Source: Methylobacterium gregans (GTDB lineage Bacteria; Pseudomonadota; Alphaproteobacteria; Rhizobiales; Beijerinckiaceae). Taken from it: DNA of 50,418 nucleotides. The DNA lies in assembly GCF_022179245.1 (NCBI RefSeq), contig NZ_BPQM01000126.1:1-50418 (forward strand), given 5' to 3'. Of this stretch, positions 16,801 through 23,878 are shown piece after piece; the first letter of the stretch is position 1, and each line of letters starts with the position of its first letter. The notes below the pieces were generated by a model. The model made no database searches. It saw only the letters and a program-made list of their open reading frames with translations, and was not told the DNA's origin. The position numbers and the translations under genes were made by a program.

Positions 16801-18323
16801 CGCAGCGTCGCGGCGACGTCGGTCCGGCCGTCGAGCGGGATCGCGAGGCGCGCGTTCAGGCGCTCGCGGCGGTGGGCCGCGCCAGCGGCGATCCGCCTCG
16901 TCTCCGCGGCGTCGGCCTGCGCGAAGCGCTCGGCGTAGTCGAGCGCGAGGTCATTCAGCGCCGCGCGGCTCTGGGCCGAGAGCAGCAGCACTTCGGGGCC
17001 CTGGTCCGCTGGACCCGCCATCGCGACGCGCGCCGTCGGCTCCGCGTCGCTGAGCACGACGTGGGCGTTGGTGCCGCCGAAGCCGAAGGAGTTGACGCCC
17101 GCGAAGCGCTCGGTCGGCCCGCGCGGGATCGCGCGGGCTTCCCGCACCACGTCGAGGTTCAGCTCGCCGAACGGGATGTCGGGGTTGAGCTCGGCCGAGT
17201 GGAGCGAGGCCGGGACGAGGTCGTGTTCCAGCGCGAGGCTCGCCTTGAGCAGGCCGGCGAGGCCCGAGGTCGGCTCGGTATGGCCGATATTGGTCTTGAT
17301 CGAGCCGATCGGCAGCGGCGCCTTGCGCGAGCGCCCGAGCTTGTTGCCGATGGCCGAGGCCTCGATCGGGTCGCCGACCGGCGTGCCGGTGCCGTGCGCC
17401 TCGACGAAGGCGATCCGATCGAGGTCGATCTCGGCTTCGCGGTAGACCTTCTCAAGGAGCGCGCCCTGGGCGTAGCCGGAGGGCAGCGAGATGCCGGTGG
17501 TGCGCCCGTCCGAGTTCACGCCCGAGGCCACGATGCGGCCGCGCACGGTCGCCTCGGCGCGCATGGCGGCCTCGGCCGATTGCAGTACGAGGACGACGCC
17601 GCCCTCCGAGCGAACGTAGCCGTCGGCATTGGCCGAGAAGGCCTGGCACAGGCCGGTGCGCGAGAGCATCTGCGCGTTCGAGAAGCAGATGAAGTTGAAC
17701 GGGCTCGCCAGCACGTTCACGCCCGCCACGACCGCCGTGTCGATGCGGCCGGACTGGATCGCCTGCACGGCGTTGTCGAGCGCGACGAGCGAGGACGAGC
17801 AGGCGGTGTCGACCGTGAAGCTCGGACCCTTCAGGTCGAAGATGTAGGAGATGCGGTTCGAGAGGATCGAGAGCGTGTTGCCGGTGGCCGCGTAGGCGTC
17901 GCCCGACGAGGCGTCGAGGATGCGCAGGTTGCCGTAATCGAGCGATGAGGCGCCGACGAACACACCGATCTGCGAGCCGGCGACCGCGGAGGGACGAAGC
18001 CCCGCATCCTCCAGCGCTTCCCAGGTCAGCTCCAGCAGCAGGCGCTGCTGCGGGTCCATCTGCTCGGCCTCGCGCGGCGAGATGCCGAACACCGCCGGGT
18101 CGAACGACCAGACGTCGTCGAGCACGCCCGCCGCCCAGGTGTAGCTCTTGCCGCGCTCCTGCGCGCGCGGGTGGCCGAAGCGGTCGAGCGACCAGCGGTC
18201 GTCGGGAACGCGGCTCACCGCGCAGCGCGGCTCGGTCAGAAGCTGCCAGAGGCCATCGACGCTCGAAGCGCCAGGCAGGCGGCAGGCACGACCGACGATG
18301 GCGATATCTGTACGTTGAGTCAC
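10890..18323 (-). CDS. rkpA: FAS-like iterative type I polyketide synthase (RkpA/WcbR-like)
   Basis: This 2477-residue multienzyme is predicted to build a long, fully reduced acyl chain on its own carrier protein. In order: ketosynthase with Cys175 in DTACSSS; acyltransferase with GHSVGE (about 622) and the malonyl-type FHG motif; dehydratase with HRIEGQAIMP (about 924) and a DACFH second motif; a degenerate methyltransferase-like region (about 1370-1520); a structural KR half; enoylreductase with HGGAGGVG (about 1878); ketoreductase with GGLGGFG (about 2078) and a catalytic Tyr (about 2221); and an ACP with Ser2390 in GLDSLMG. This is the animal-FAS order, but there is no thioesterase. RkpA of Sinorhizobium is about the same size. 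I prefer the GTG at 18323 because the ketosynthase begins at once and base composition drops upstream; an ATG at 18473 would add 50 unlike residues. The stop overlaps rkpG (ATGA). Confidence 0.9.
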   Translation of the reverse strand: MTQRTDIAIVGRACRLPGASSVDGLWQLLTEPRCAVSRVPDDRWSLDRFGHPRAQERGKSYTWAAGVLDDVWSFDPAVFGISPREAEQMDPQQRLLLELTWEALEDAGLRPSAVAGSQIGVFVGASSLDYGNLRILDASSGDAYAATGNTLSILSNRISYIFDLKGPSFTVDTACSSSLVALDNAVQAIQSGRIDTAVVAGVNVLASPFNFICFSNAQMLSRTGLCQAFSANADGYVRSEGGVVLVLQSAEAAMRAEATVRGRIVASGVNSDGRTTGISLPSGYAQGALLEKVYREAEIDLDRIAFVEAHGTGTPVGDPIEASAIGNKLGRSRKAPLPIGSIKTNIGHTEPTSGLAGLLKASLALEHDLVPASLHSAELNPDIPFGELNLDVVREARAIPRGPTERFAGVNSFGFGGTNAHVVLSDAEPTARVAMAGPADQGPEVLLLSAQSRAALNDLALDYAERFAQADAAETRRIAAGAAHRRERLNARLAIPLDGRTDVAATLRAVGEGEGEDAADAVTGTAIDRAAEVAFIYSGNGSQWAGMGREAYAENATFRAAFDRIDALFEPYAKWSLKEALEAADLDARLALTSVSQPLIFAIQSASTTALRARGLNPAYVLGHSVGEIAAAEAAGILSLEQAVRVIFYRSHHQETTRGQGTMAVLLMPVEEVPGALKDFPALDIAAYNSPKAVTVAGPVADIDAALKALSRKRRRGRKLDLDYPFHGRIMDPTEKPLLRDLAGLKPSAGTTRMVSTVTGKILAGEEFGATYWWRNIREPVRFCDAVQEATRQGARIFVEVGPRATLMSHVGDAIEPLGIDNAVVGVMHRKEAGGDPIAKAVSAALVQGAAVDEALLFGAAPKGAISLPTYPWQRRSFRLAETTESVGATSARHYHPLIGSRTAPDGLEWNGFVDTVTVPELDDHRIEGQAIMPGAGFVEMALACAREALRSDEIVLADFEIHAPMVFNEEALREVAVRLSGSGNGIQVLSRPRLAQTPWQLHASAKVVEGHFSPAVAPDVEMPEDRAVTGEALYAQALAAGLGFGPSFRQVALSARLDDQTIVSDLVPAEADARYGLVPARLDACFHGLILLFADLLGENAGKAYIPVRFGEIRLVRPGVAIARAVIRTRRCNERSILADFTVLDTDGAVVATIREGRFQALRAKGGDDLAAYAITQTTELATEPTAVPMDRRPTIAVRLKPAVEAAKAQADAGLSPGHLLLEGWATSLAYRLASGLAEGGRVAADARVPAELRPWLVNALLALESSGLAEQAGAAWTLNDGSALPAPDEIVRWIAADHPELSAELVLVADVGALVERLLAGQLTDAPTLPQNALDAFTLRSATARHAADVVARIVEAARERLPKDRALRILQAGFGPLSAQVATFADEVEARLTVFDTDRRLAERARLALPRGVTVAETADELSAAAFDLVLTSGALHRGERELPRQLADALATGGLMIAVEPGASLFRDLVFGLTPSWFEAGVGDLPVGRLDDIAGWQRSLSATGLVSVSAERAASANGDDLLLIAEAPARPAPAPAQTFAFVIGSDDEFAAETASSLATLLVASGVHVSIILDSDASLMELERETPDTVVFLAGAFTRGGEAAERLRDRCLSLKRCIEHLGSRQTRLWVVAPGATRERGGQATNVEAGVWAFSRTLANEVQNLDVRRIDLAPEMSSKRASERLRDLILSGTPETEIVLDEDRTQVVRFHPGAARRRAADAVPAEAARLERSNTGGLNEMVWGPAERRKPGPGEVEIAVEATGLNFRDVLWALSMLPEEILEDGFAGPRLGLECAGRVAAVGAGVSTFKVGDPVVAFAQSGFATHIVVPDLVVAPAPEGLDPMAAATVPVAFLTAYYGLVSLARLRRGEWVLVHGGAGGVGLAALQIAKLKGARVIATAGSREKRALVKALGAEHVLDSRSLAFVDEIRAITGSGVDVVLNSLFGEAMERSLNALKPFGRFVELGKRDYVANTHIGLRPFRRNLSYFGVDLDQVLQHQGEDGARLFREVMALFGEGGLKPLPFQPFTAEETSDAFRLMQQSGHIGKIVISPPKPGRVPAEQRSSFAIAPKGVHLVTGGLGGFGLEAARWLADRGAKHIVLCGRKGAASEEAKAAVTELAARGVTVEAPAVDITSRAAVDRLIAGIEAKGGRLAGVIHAAAVLQDGLIANIDAANLDAVIGPKVIGAQHLDAATRDRQLDYFVVFSSATTFIGNPGQGAYVAANGFMEGLARQRRRRGLPALAVAWGAIGDVGMLARNKAVMETLSSRVGVTPMEARRCLDLMEEALQAQGQSPDEAVVAIAAMHWGKARERLATLKSPSYSDLGSDQQAEAGTVATINIAALLKGGDLDTVRKTVADAIVEDIARILRLPKDDISRVRQLSEIGLDSLMGVELGASLQERFGLDSPPAGLSSGLTVNELSETLIQAVSAPMDEAAGVALSLASKHVGSEVDAAAIAPFQDLVEQNSREIKEILP

Positions 18324-18792
18324 GTTCGGTTCGCACACGCTCGTTACGGGAGCCGATTCGTCCGCCGGCCACGGGGCATTCCCTTGATCCCTTAGTATGG
18401 CTCCAATGCGGAGGCAAACCGGCGAGAGCTGGGACGATGTGGGCTGTTGCCCGATTGCACCGGGCTGTGGCATGTATTCATCAGACGCTATGCAGCCATT
18501 CTTGGCCTATGGCATTGACAAAGCGCAGTCAGACGATCGGGTTTGTTGCGCTGCCGCAGCATCGTTGCCTTAATTCGGCCGCACTGCCTATGGCCCCGCG
18601 GGCCGGATGTTCGATAGCGGGTGCGGTTCGACTTGCGTCGATCCGGATGCAGGGCTGTCGATGCCGAAGGTCTCGTCGCGGTCACGCGTCATCGACCGAT
18701 GACGTGTCGCCATATGCAGTCGCGTTCCGGAACAGCCCCGCTTCGGTATTGGCCCCATGCCGTGGCGGCATGGGACGGCGGTAAGGCGGACC
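18324..18792. promoter_or_regulatory. Upstream region of rkpA, gene-free, with dyads and a direct repeat
   Basis: About 470 bases between the rkpA start and the rkpK stop carry no convincing gene and have visibly lower GC than the flanking coding DNA. It holds an 18-bp dyad, CGTCATCG-AC-CGATGACG (18687-18704). GGGCTGT occurs twice, at 18441 and 18462, exactly 21 bases apart (two helical turns). A hairpin lies near 18754. This suggests that rkpA has its own regulated promoter rather than depending only on rkpK readthrough. I cannot assign a -35/-10 pair with confidence. Confidence 0.4.
18754..18774 (-). terminator. Hairpin after rkpK
   Basis: A perfect 8-bp stem, CCCATGCC/GGCATGGG with a 5-base loop, lies about 20 bases past the rkpK stop on its coding strand. 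There is no U-tract, so it may be a weak or Rho-assisted stop or an mRNA-end stabiliser. Confidence 0.35.
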
Positions 18793-20112
18793 TCAGGCCT
18801 CCCCGCTGCCGGGACGGCCGATGCTGACGTAGTGGAACCCGTGCCGCTGCACGCTCGCGTGATCGTACACGTTGCGCAGATCCACCAGGACACGGCCCGC
18901 CATGACCTGCGCCAGGCGGGCGAGATCGAGGGCCCGGAAGGCGTTCCACTCGGTGACGATCACCAGGGCATCGGCGCCCTCGGCGCAGTCGTAGGCGTCG
19001 CGCGCGTAGGCGACGTCCCGGAGCAGGGGCTTGGCCGCCTCCATGCCCTCCGGGTCGTAGGCGCGCACCTGCGCCCCCGCGTCCTGCAGGCCGGTGATGA
19101 TCGAGAGCGCGGGCGCATCGCGCATGTCGTCGGTGTTCGGCTTGAAGGTCAGGCCCAGCACCGCGATCGTCTTACCGCGCACCGAGCCGCCGCAGGCCAG
19201 CACCACCTTGCGGGCCATGGCACGCTTGCGTTGATCGTTGACCGCCACCACCGTCTCGACGAGACGCACAGGCGTGCCCGCGTCCTGCGCGGTCTTCACC
19301 AGCGCCAAGGTGTCCTTCGGGAAGCAGGAGCCGCCGTAGCCGGGCCCTGCGTGCAGGAACTTCGCGCCGATGCGGTTGTCGAGCCCGATGCCGCGGGCGA
19401 CCTGCTGCACGTCGGCGCCGACCTGCTCGCAGAGGTCGGCGATCTCGTTGATGAAAGTGATCTTGGTGGCGAGGAACGCGTTGGCGGCGTACTTGGTCAG
19501 CTCGGCCGTGCGCCGGCCGGTGACGAGGATCGGTGCCTGGTTGAGGAAGAGCGGGCGGTAGATCTCGCGCAGAACCTCCTCGGCGCGCGCGTCCTCGGCG
19601 CCGACCACGATGCGGTCGGGGCGCTTGAAGTCGCCGATCGCCGCGCCCTCGCGCAGGAATTCGGGATTGGAGGCGACCGAAACTTCGGCGTCGGGCCGAA
19701 TCTCCCGGATGATGCGCTCGACCTCGTCGCCGGTGCCGACCGGCACGGTCGATTTGGTCACCACCACCGTGAAGCCGTCGACCGCCTCGGCGATCTCGCG
19801 CGCGGCCGCGAACACGAAGGAGAGGTCGGCGAAGCCGTCGCCGCGGCGGGAGGGCGTGCCGACCGCGATGAACACGGCGTCGGCGGCCGCGACCGCGGGC
19901 TTCAGCTCGGTGGTGAAGCTGAGGCGGCCCTGCTGGACGTTCTCGGCCACCAGCGCGTCGAGGCCGGGCTCGTAGATCGGCATGCGGCCGGCGTTCAGGG
20001 CCTCGATCTTGGCCGGGTCCTTGTCGACGCAGACAACCTGATGGCCGAAATCCGCGAGGCAGGTGCCGGAGACGAGGCCGACATAGCCGGAACCGATCAT
20101 CGCGATGCGCAT
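18793..20112 (-). CDS. rkpK: UDP-glucose 6-dehydrogenase (RkpK/Ugd)
   Basis: The enzyme oxidises UDP-glucose twice with NAD+ to give UDP-glucuronate, the precursor of uronic acids in capsule, exopolysaccharide and LPS. The 439-residue product starts MRIAMIGSGYVGLVSGTCLA, the Rossmann motif. It has GTPSRRGDGFADLSFV, the TKSTVPVGTGDEV segment and the catalytic Cys in GYGGSCFPKDTLAL. The C-terminal UDP-binding domain has LGLTFKPNTDDMRDAPAL. AGGAAAG precedes the ATG at 20112. It lies directly upstream of the polyketide synthase on the same strand. In Sinorhizobium the equivalent gene (rkpK/lspL) closes the rkp-1 capsule region, which supports the naming; ugd would be equally correct for the function. 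Confidence 0.92.
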   Translation of the reverse strand: MRIAMIGSGYVGLVSGTCLADFGHQVVCVDKDPAKIEALNAGRMPIYEPGLDALVAENVQQGRLSFTTELKPAVAAADAVFIAVGTPSRRGDGFADLSFVFAAAREIAEAVDGFTVVVTKSTVPVGTGDEVERIIREIRPDAEVSVASNPEFLREGAAIGDFKRPDRIVVGAEDARAEEVLREIYRPLFLNQAPILVTGRRTAELTKYAANAFLATKITFINEIADLCEQVGADVQQVARGIGLDNRIGAKFLHAGPGYGGSCFPKDTLALVKTAQDAGTPVRLVETVVAVNDQRKRAMARKVVLACGGSVRGKTIAVLGLTFKPNTDDMRDAPALSIITGLQDAGAQVRAYDPEGMEAAKPLLRDVAYARDAYDCAEGADALVIVTEWNAFRALDLARLAQVMAGRVLVDLRNVYDHASVQRHGFHYVSIGRPGSGEA

Positions 20113-20237
20113 GGACGACTTTCCTGTGATCCCGGGATCCCGCCTTCCCGGACGGACCGAACCCGCCCCTCGCCGGGATTCGCGGTGAGATTGAGGCGGC
20201 GGTCCCGAATGGCGCAGCTTTTGCCCCATGCCTCCTC

Positions 20238-20253
20238 CGGGGACCAGTCCCCG
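20238..20253. promoter_or_regulatory. Perfect palindrome in the rkpK/argB divergent region
   Basis: CGGGGAC-CA-GTCCCCG is a 7-bp perfect dyad with a 2-base centre. It sits between the divergent rkpK and argB starts, about 125-130 bases from each. It could be an operator for either gene; no known consensus is recognised. The rest of the 270-base gap shows nothing else clear. Confidence 0.35.
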
Positions 20254-20382
20254 TGGAACGGACCATCACGAAGCGATCAAGAAGCGCCCGTATGACCGCC
20301 GCGCGCCCGCGGCTTCGCAGGCGCCGACACTTCCGCTAGAAGTCCGCCCGCTCGGGGTGCCGACCGGGCGCGAGGGAATGCG

Positions 20383-21276
20383 ATGACCGAACTGCCCAAC
20401 GTGCACGTGCGCGCCGAGGTCCTGGCCCAGGCCCTGCCCCACATGCAGCGCTACGACCAGGAGATCGTGGTGATCAAGTACGGCGGCCATGCCATGGGCG
20501 ATCGCGCGGCGGCGGAGGATTTCGCCGAGGACATCGTGCTGCTTGAGCAGTCGGGCCTCAAGCCGATCGTGGTCCACGGCGGCGGCCCGCAGATCGGCCG
20601 GATGCTCGACCGGCTCGGCATCCAGTCGGAGTTCCGCGGCGGGCTCCGCGTCACCGACGAGCCCACGGTCGAGGTGGTCGAGATGGTCCTGGCCGGCTCG
20701 ATCAACAAGCAGATCGTCGGCTGGATCTCGGCCGAGGGCGGCCGGGCGATCGGCCTGTGCGGCAAGGACGGCAACATGGTCCGCGCCAAGCGCGCGACCA
20801 AGACGGTGCGCGACCCCGACAGCATGGTCGAGCAGGTGGTCGATCTCGGCCTCGTCGGCGAGCCGGAGCATGTCGAGCGCGGCGTGCTCGACGCGGTGCT
20901 GAAGGCCGAGCTGATCCCTGTTCTGGCCCCCGTGGCCTACGGGGCGGACGGGCAGACCTACAACGTCAACGCCGACACCTTCGCCGGTGCCATCGCGGGC
21001 GCGTTGCGGGCCAAGCGCCTCCTGCTGCTCACCGACGTGCCGGGCGTGCTCGACAAGGACAAGAACCTGATCCCCGAACTCACCGTCGAGGATTGCCGGC
21101 GGCTCATCGCGGACGGCACGATCACGGGCGGCATGATCCCGAAGATCGAGACGTGCATCTACGCGATCGACCAGGGCGTCGAGGCGGTAGTCATCCTCAA
21201 CGGCAAGGTCAACCACGCGGTGCTCTTGGAGCTGTTCACCGATTACGGCGCCGGCACCCTGATCCGCAGGGCCTGA
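20383..21276 (+). CDS. argB: Acetylglutamate kinase
   Basis: ArgB phosphorylates N-acetyl-L-glutamate in the second step of arginine synthesis. The 297-residue product has the amino-acid kinase fold: VVIKYGGHAMGD near residue 30, VVHGGGPQIGRMLDRLGI, the substrate loop NVNADTFAGAIAGAL and LLLLTDVPGVLD, then GGMIPKIETCIYAI. This last part is of the type found in arginine-sensitive hexameric enzymes. The ATG at 20383 follows a purine-rich GCGAGGGAATGCG stretch. It leads a plus-strand group with the HAD phosphatase and zincin genes, an association seen in other Hyphomicrobiales. Confidence 0.96.
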   Translation: MTELPNVHVRAEVLAQALPHMQRYDQEIVVIKYGGHAMGDRAAAEDFAEDIVLLEQSGLKPIVVHGGGPQIGRMLDRLGIQSEFRGGLRVTDEPTVEVVEMVLAGSINKQIVGWISAEGGRAIGLCGKDGNMVRAKRATKTVRDPDSMVEQVVDLGLVGEPEHVERGVLDAVLKAELIPVLAPVAYGADGQTYNVNADTFAGAIAGALRAKRLLLLTDVPGVLDKDKNLIPELTVEDCRRLIADGTITGGMIPKIETCIYAIDQGVEAVVILNGKVNHAVLLELFTDYGAGTLIRRA

Positions 21277-21347
21277 TACGTCTGGCCTGAGCCCGTTCCA
21301 GCGGCCGGGCGCGCCCCGGCCGCCCCCACCGCGCCGTCGAGAGCCTC

Positions 21348-22079
21348 GTGTATCTGCCCGAAGCCTGTCGCCTCACCACCCCCGACGCCCGCGGCTTCGA
21401 CCGCGTGGACACCTGGGTGTTCGACCTCGACAACACGCTCTACCCGAGCGACGCGATGGTCTGGCCGCAGGTGGACGAGCGCATCACGCTCTACGTGATG
21501 CGCCTCTACGGGCTCGACGGGATCTCGGCCCGGGCGCTGCAGAAGCACTTCTACCACCGCTACGGCACCACCCTGAAGGCGCTGATGATCGAGGAGGGCG
21601 TCGACCCGCACGACTTCCTCGATTTCGCGCACGACATCGACCACTCGACGATCCGGCTCGACGCGGCTTTGGGCGACGCGATCGAGCGCTTGCCGGGGCG
21701 CAAGCTGATCCTCACCAACGGCTCGCGCCGCCACGCCGAGCGGGTGGCGGAGAAGCTCGGCATCCTCAGGCATTTCGAGGACGTGTTCGACATCGCGGCG
21801 GCCGATTTCGTGCCCAAACCGGAGCGCTCGACCTACGAGCGCTTCCTCGACCGCCACGGCATCGACCCGACACGGGCGGCGCTGTTCGAGGACATCGCCC
21901 GCAATCTCGTGGTGCCGCACGATCTCGGCATGGCGACCGTGCTGGTCGTGCCGAAGATCGCCGACCCCTACCGTGAGGCCTTCGAGCAGGCGGCGGTGCA
22001 AGAGCCGCATATCGACCATATCACGGACGACCTCGCGGGCTTTCTGGAACACTGCGTCCTGCCGGTGAAGGCGCCGTGA
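21348..22079 (+). CDS. HAD-family pyrimidine 5'-nucleotidase-like hydrolase
   Basis: This 243-residue HAD-superfamily phosphatase has motif I FDLDNTLYP with nucleophile Asp26 and acid/base Asp28, motif II in KLILTNGSR, the motif III lysine in FVPKPER and motif IV in FEDIARNL. This arrangement with a helical cap matches the pyrimidine 5'-nucleotidase (SDT1/PynN-like) group, which dephosphorylates UMP, CMP or damaged nucleotides; the actual substrate is not determinable here. The start is GTG at 21348, about 70 bases after argB. Its stop overlaps the start of the zincin gene (GTGA), so the two are coupled. Confidence 0.85.
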   Translation: MYLPEACRLTTPDARGFDRVDTWVFDLDNTLYPSDAMVWPQVDERITLYVMRLYGLDGISARALQKHFYHRYGTTLKALMIEEGVDPHDFLDFAHDIDHSTIRLDAALGDAIERLPGRKLILTNGSRRHAERVAEKLGILRHFEDVFDIAAADFVPKPERSTYERFLDRHGIDPTRAALFEDIARNLVVPHDLGMATVLVVPKIADPYREAFEQAAVQEPHIDHITDDLAGFLEHCVLPVKAP

Positions 22080-22504
22080 GCCCCGAGCCCGACACCGCCG
22101 CGCTCGCCGCCGCCAAGGCACCGAGCCTCGCCGAGATCGAGGCCCTGGCGGACGCCGCCTTCGCGGGCCTGCCCGAGGAATTCCGCGCCCTCTGCGCGGG
22201 CGTGCGCATCGTCGTGGACGATTTCCCGGACGCGGAGACGCTCGCCGAGATGGACTGCGAGTCCGAGTTCGACCTGCTCGGGCTGTTCCGCGGCGTCGGC
22301 CTCGCGCAGGCCGGCGAGGTCGTGACCGGGCAGATGCCGAACGTGGTCTGGCTCTACCGCCGCCCGCTGCTCGACTACTGGGCCGAGCACGACGAGACGC
22401 TCGGCCACCTCGTCGCCCACGTGCTGATCCACGAGATCGGCCACCATTTCGGCCTGTCGGACGACGACATGGCCCGGATCGAGGACGCGGCGGAGATCGC
22501 CTAG
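22076..22504 (+). CDS. Small zincin-type metallopeptidase family protein
   Basis: This 142-residue cytoplasmic protein belongs to the small Zincin_1/DUF1025-type group (PF06262-like). The metal site is clear: HVLIHEIGHHFGLSDDDM, with His119, Glu120 and His123, and Asp129 as probable third ligand. The preceding region, VVDDFPDAETLAEMDCESE and MPNVVWLYRRPLLDYWAEHD, matches the family. The peptidase activity of this group is predicted and not well characterised. The GTG start overlaps the stop of the HAD gene by four bases. Its stop overlaps that of the convergent membrane protein gene at 22501-22504. Confidence 0.8.
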   Translation: MSPEPDTAALAAAKAPSLAEIEALADAAFAGLPEEFRALCAGVRIVVDDFPDAETLAEMDCESEFDLLGLFRGVGLAQAGEVVTGQMPNVVWLYRRPLLDYWAEHDETLGHLVAHVLIHEIGHHFGLSDDDMARIEDAAEIA

Positions 22505-23739
22505 CCCATTTCCCCGTCCCGAATCCGCCGCAGGCGGCTGATCTTCGGGCGGCTGGTGCGGAACTGGCCGCGCTCGATCGCCACGAAGACGAGGATCGTC
22601 AGGGCGATCGCGGTGAGCCACCAGATCACGGTGAGCCCCACGCCGATGCAGGCGATGGTGAAGGCGCTGGCGAAGGCCGCCATCGCACCGGGTACCAAGA
22701 GCGGGTTGTCGCGGCCCGCCCGCCGGATCGAGGCGTAGAGCGCGAAGGCGGCGGCGAGCGAACCGACCACGCCGAGCTCGTACCAGAACTCGAACAGCGC
22801 GGTCGTCGGCGCGTTCATCGGCACCAGCCCGGCGAAGCGGCCGCGCAGCGCCGTCTCGAAACCGTGGCCGGTGATGAGGCGGAGCGGCTCCGAGGTGACG
22901 ACCTTCTGCCAGCTCTTCAGCGACAGCACGCCCGGCGCCAGCGGCCCGAACAGGGCAGCGCCGATCGGCCGGGCGATGAAGGGCAGGAGCGGCGCCGCCG
23001 CGAGCAGGCCCGCGCTGATCCCGGCCGTCAGCAGGACGCCGAGGCGTGGCCGGAAGCTCGTCACCGCGAAGGCCAGAGCGCCGACCACGAGTGCCACGAT
23101 CTGCGTGAGGTTCGGCGAGATCGCGAGCGCGGCGGCCACCGCCAGCGCGATCGCCAGCGCCTCCCGGTCGCGGCGGCGCGAGCGCAGCCACGCCACGGCC
23201 GGCCAGACCAGCAGGGCGAGCAGCGTCAGGCCGCGGTTGAGCGCGCCGTCGTCCTCCGCGCTGCCACGCATGAGCTGCTCGCCGAACAGGCCGAGCAGCA
23301 CCGCGACCAGGGCCGCGACGGTGACGCCGAGGGGCAGCAGGTAGAGGTTGGCCGACCGCATCCGGTCGGGCAGCGAGAGATAGCCCATCATCGTCAGCAG
23401 GATCACCGCGACGAGGTTGGCCAGACGCTCTGCGGCCGACCCGAGGAAGGGCGTCCAGGCGAGCGAGAGGGCGGACCAGAGCACCACCAGCATGCCCGCC
23501 AGGAAGGCCGGCGAGCCGAGGAGGCGTATGCCGAGAGGCCCGAGGCGGCGCTGGCGCCCGTCGATCACGCTCGCGATCACCAGGAGCACGACGGCGATCG
23601 GCGCCAGGATGATGGAGGCGCGGCGTGCCACCTGGGCCACCACCGGCACCACCACGAACAGCCCGAAGAACCCGACGCGCCGCAGAAGCGCGGCGGCATC
23701 GAGGGCCGGATCGACGGTCGGGTTCGGTGAACGCGCCAT
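22501..23739 (-). CDS. O-antigen-ligase-like polytopic membrane protein
   Basis: This 412-residue inner-membrane protein has ten or more hydrophobic segments and the architecture of the O-antigen ligase/polymerase (Wzy/WaaL) family. A run of N-terminal helices is followed by a longer periplasmic loop with GHGFETALRGRFAGLVPMNA and ALFEFWYELGVVGS. This loop fits the H/N...E-x-G region typical of the family, in which a conserved Arg and His contact undecaprenyl-linked sugar. It probably polymerises or ligates a surface polysaccharide. The ATG at 23739 (MARSPNPT) is chosen for the following membrane segment. It lies 2.4 kb from rkpK, separated by argB, HAD and zincin genes, so a link to the rkp genes is inferred only. 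Confidence 0.75.
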   Translation of the reverse strand: MARSPNPTVDPALDAAALLRRVGFFGLFVVVPVVAQVARRASIILAPIAVVLLVIASVIDGRQRRLGPLGIRLLGSPAFLAGMLVVLWSALSLAWTPFLGSAAERLANLVAVILLTMMGYLSLPDRMRSANLYLLPLGVTVAALVAVLLGLFGEQLMRGSAEDDGALNRGLTLLALLVWPAVAWLRSRRRDREALAIALAVAAALAISPNLTQIVALVVGALAFAVTSFRPRLGVLLTAGISAGLLAAAPLLPFIARPIGAALFGPLAPGVLSLKSWQKVVTSEPLRLITGHGFETALRGRFAGLVPMNAPTTALFEFWYELGVVGSLAAAFALYASIRRAGRDNPLLVPGAMAAFASAFTIACIGVGLTVIWWLTAIALTILVFVAIERGQFRTSRPKISRLRRIRDGEMG

Positions 23740-23878
23740 GGGTTCGCGACTCTGAGCACGGATCCGGTACGAGCGGAGGCTCGCACGGCTTCGTGACTCC
23801 TCCCTAGTGCAACCCGCGGGCAAGCGGCTGTAGATGCACGGACACACCATGCCCGCGATGCGGCGCCACGAGGCGGCC

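Noticed and set aside
11403..17948. Plus-strand open frame of about 2180 codons opposite rkpA
   Set aside because: It is antisense to a well-supported multidomain enzyme. The translation is Arg/Ala/Gly/Asp-rich without any domain, as expected for a GC-rich shadow frame.
10890..18323. Relation to the toblerol polyketides of Methylobacterium
   Set aside because: Those come from a trans-AT modular system. This protein has its own AT domain and a single FAS-like module.
18488..18685. Short minus-strand frame upstream of rkpA
   Set aside because: It has no ribosome-binding site, no domain and a low-GC composition unlike the genes; the region carries operator-like dyads.
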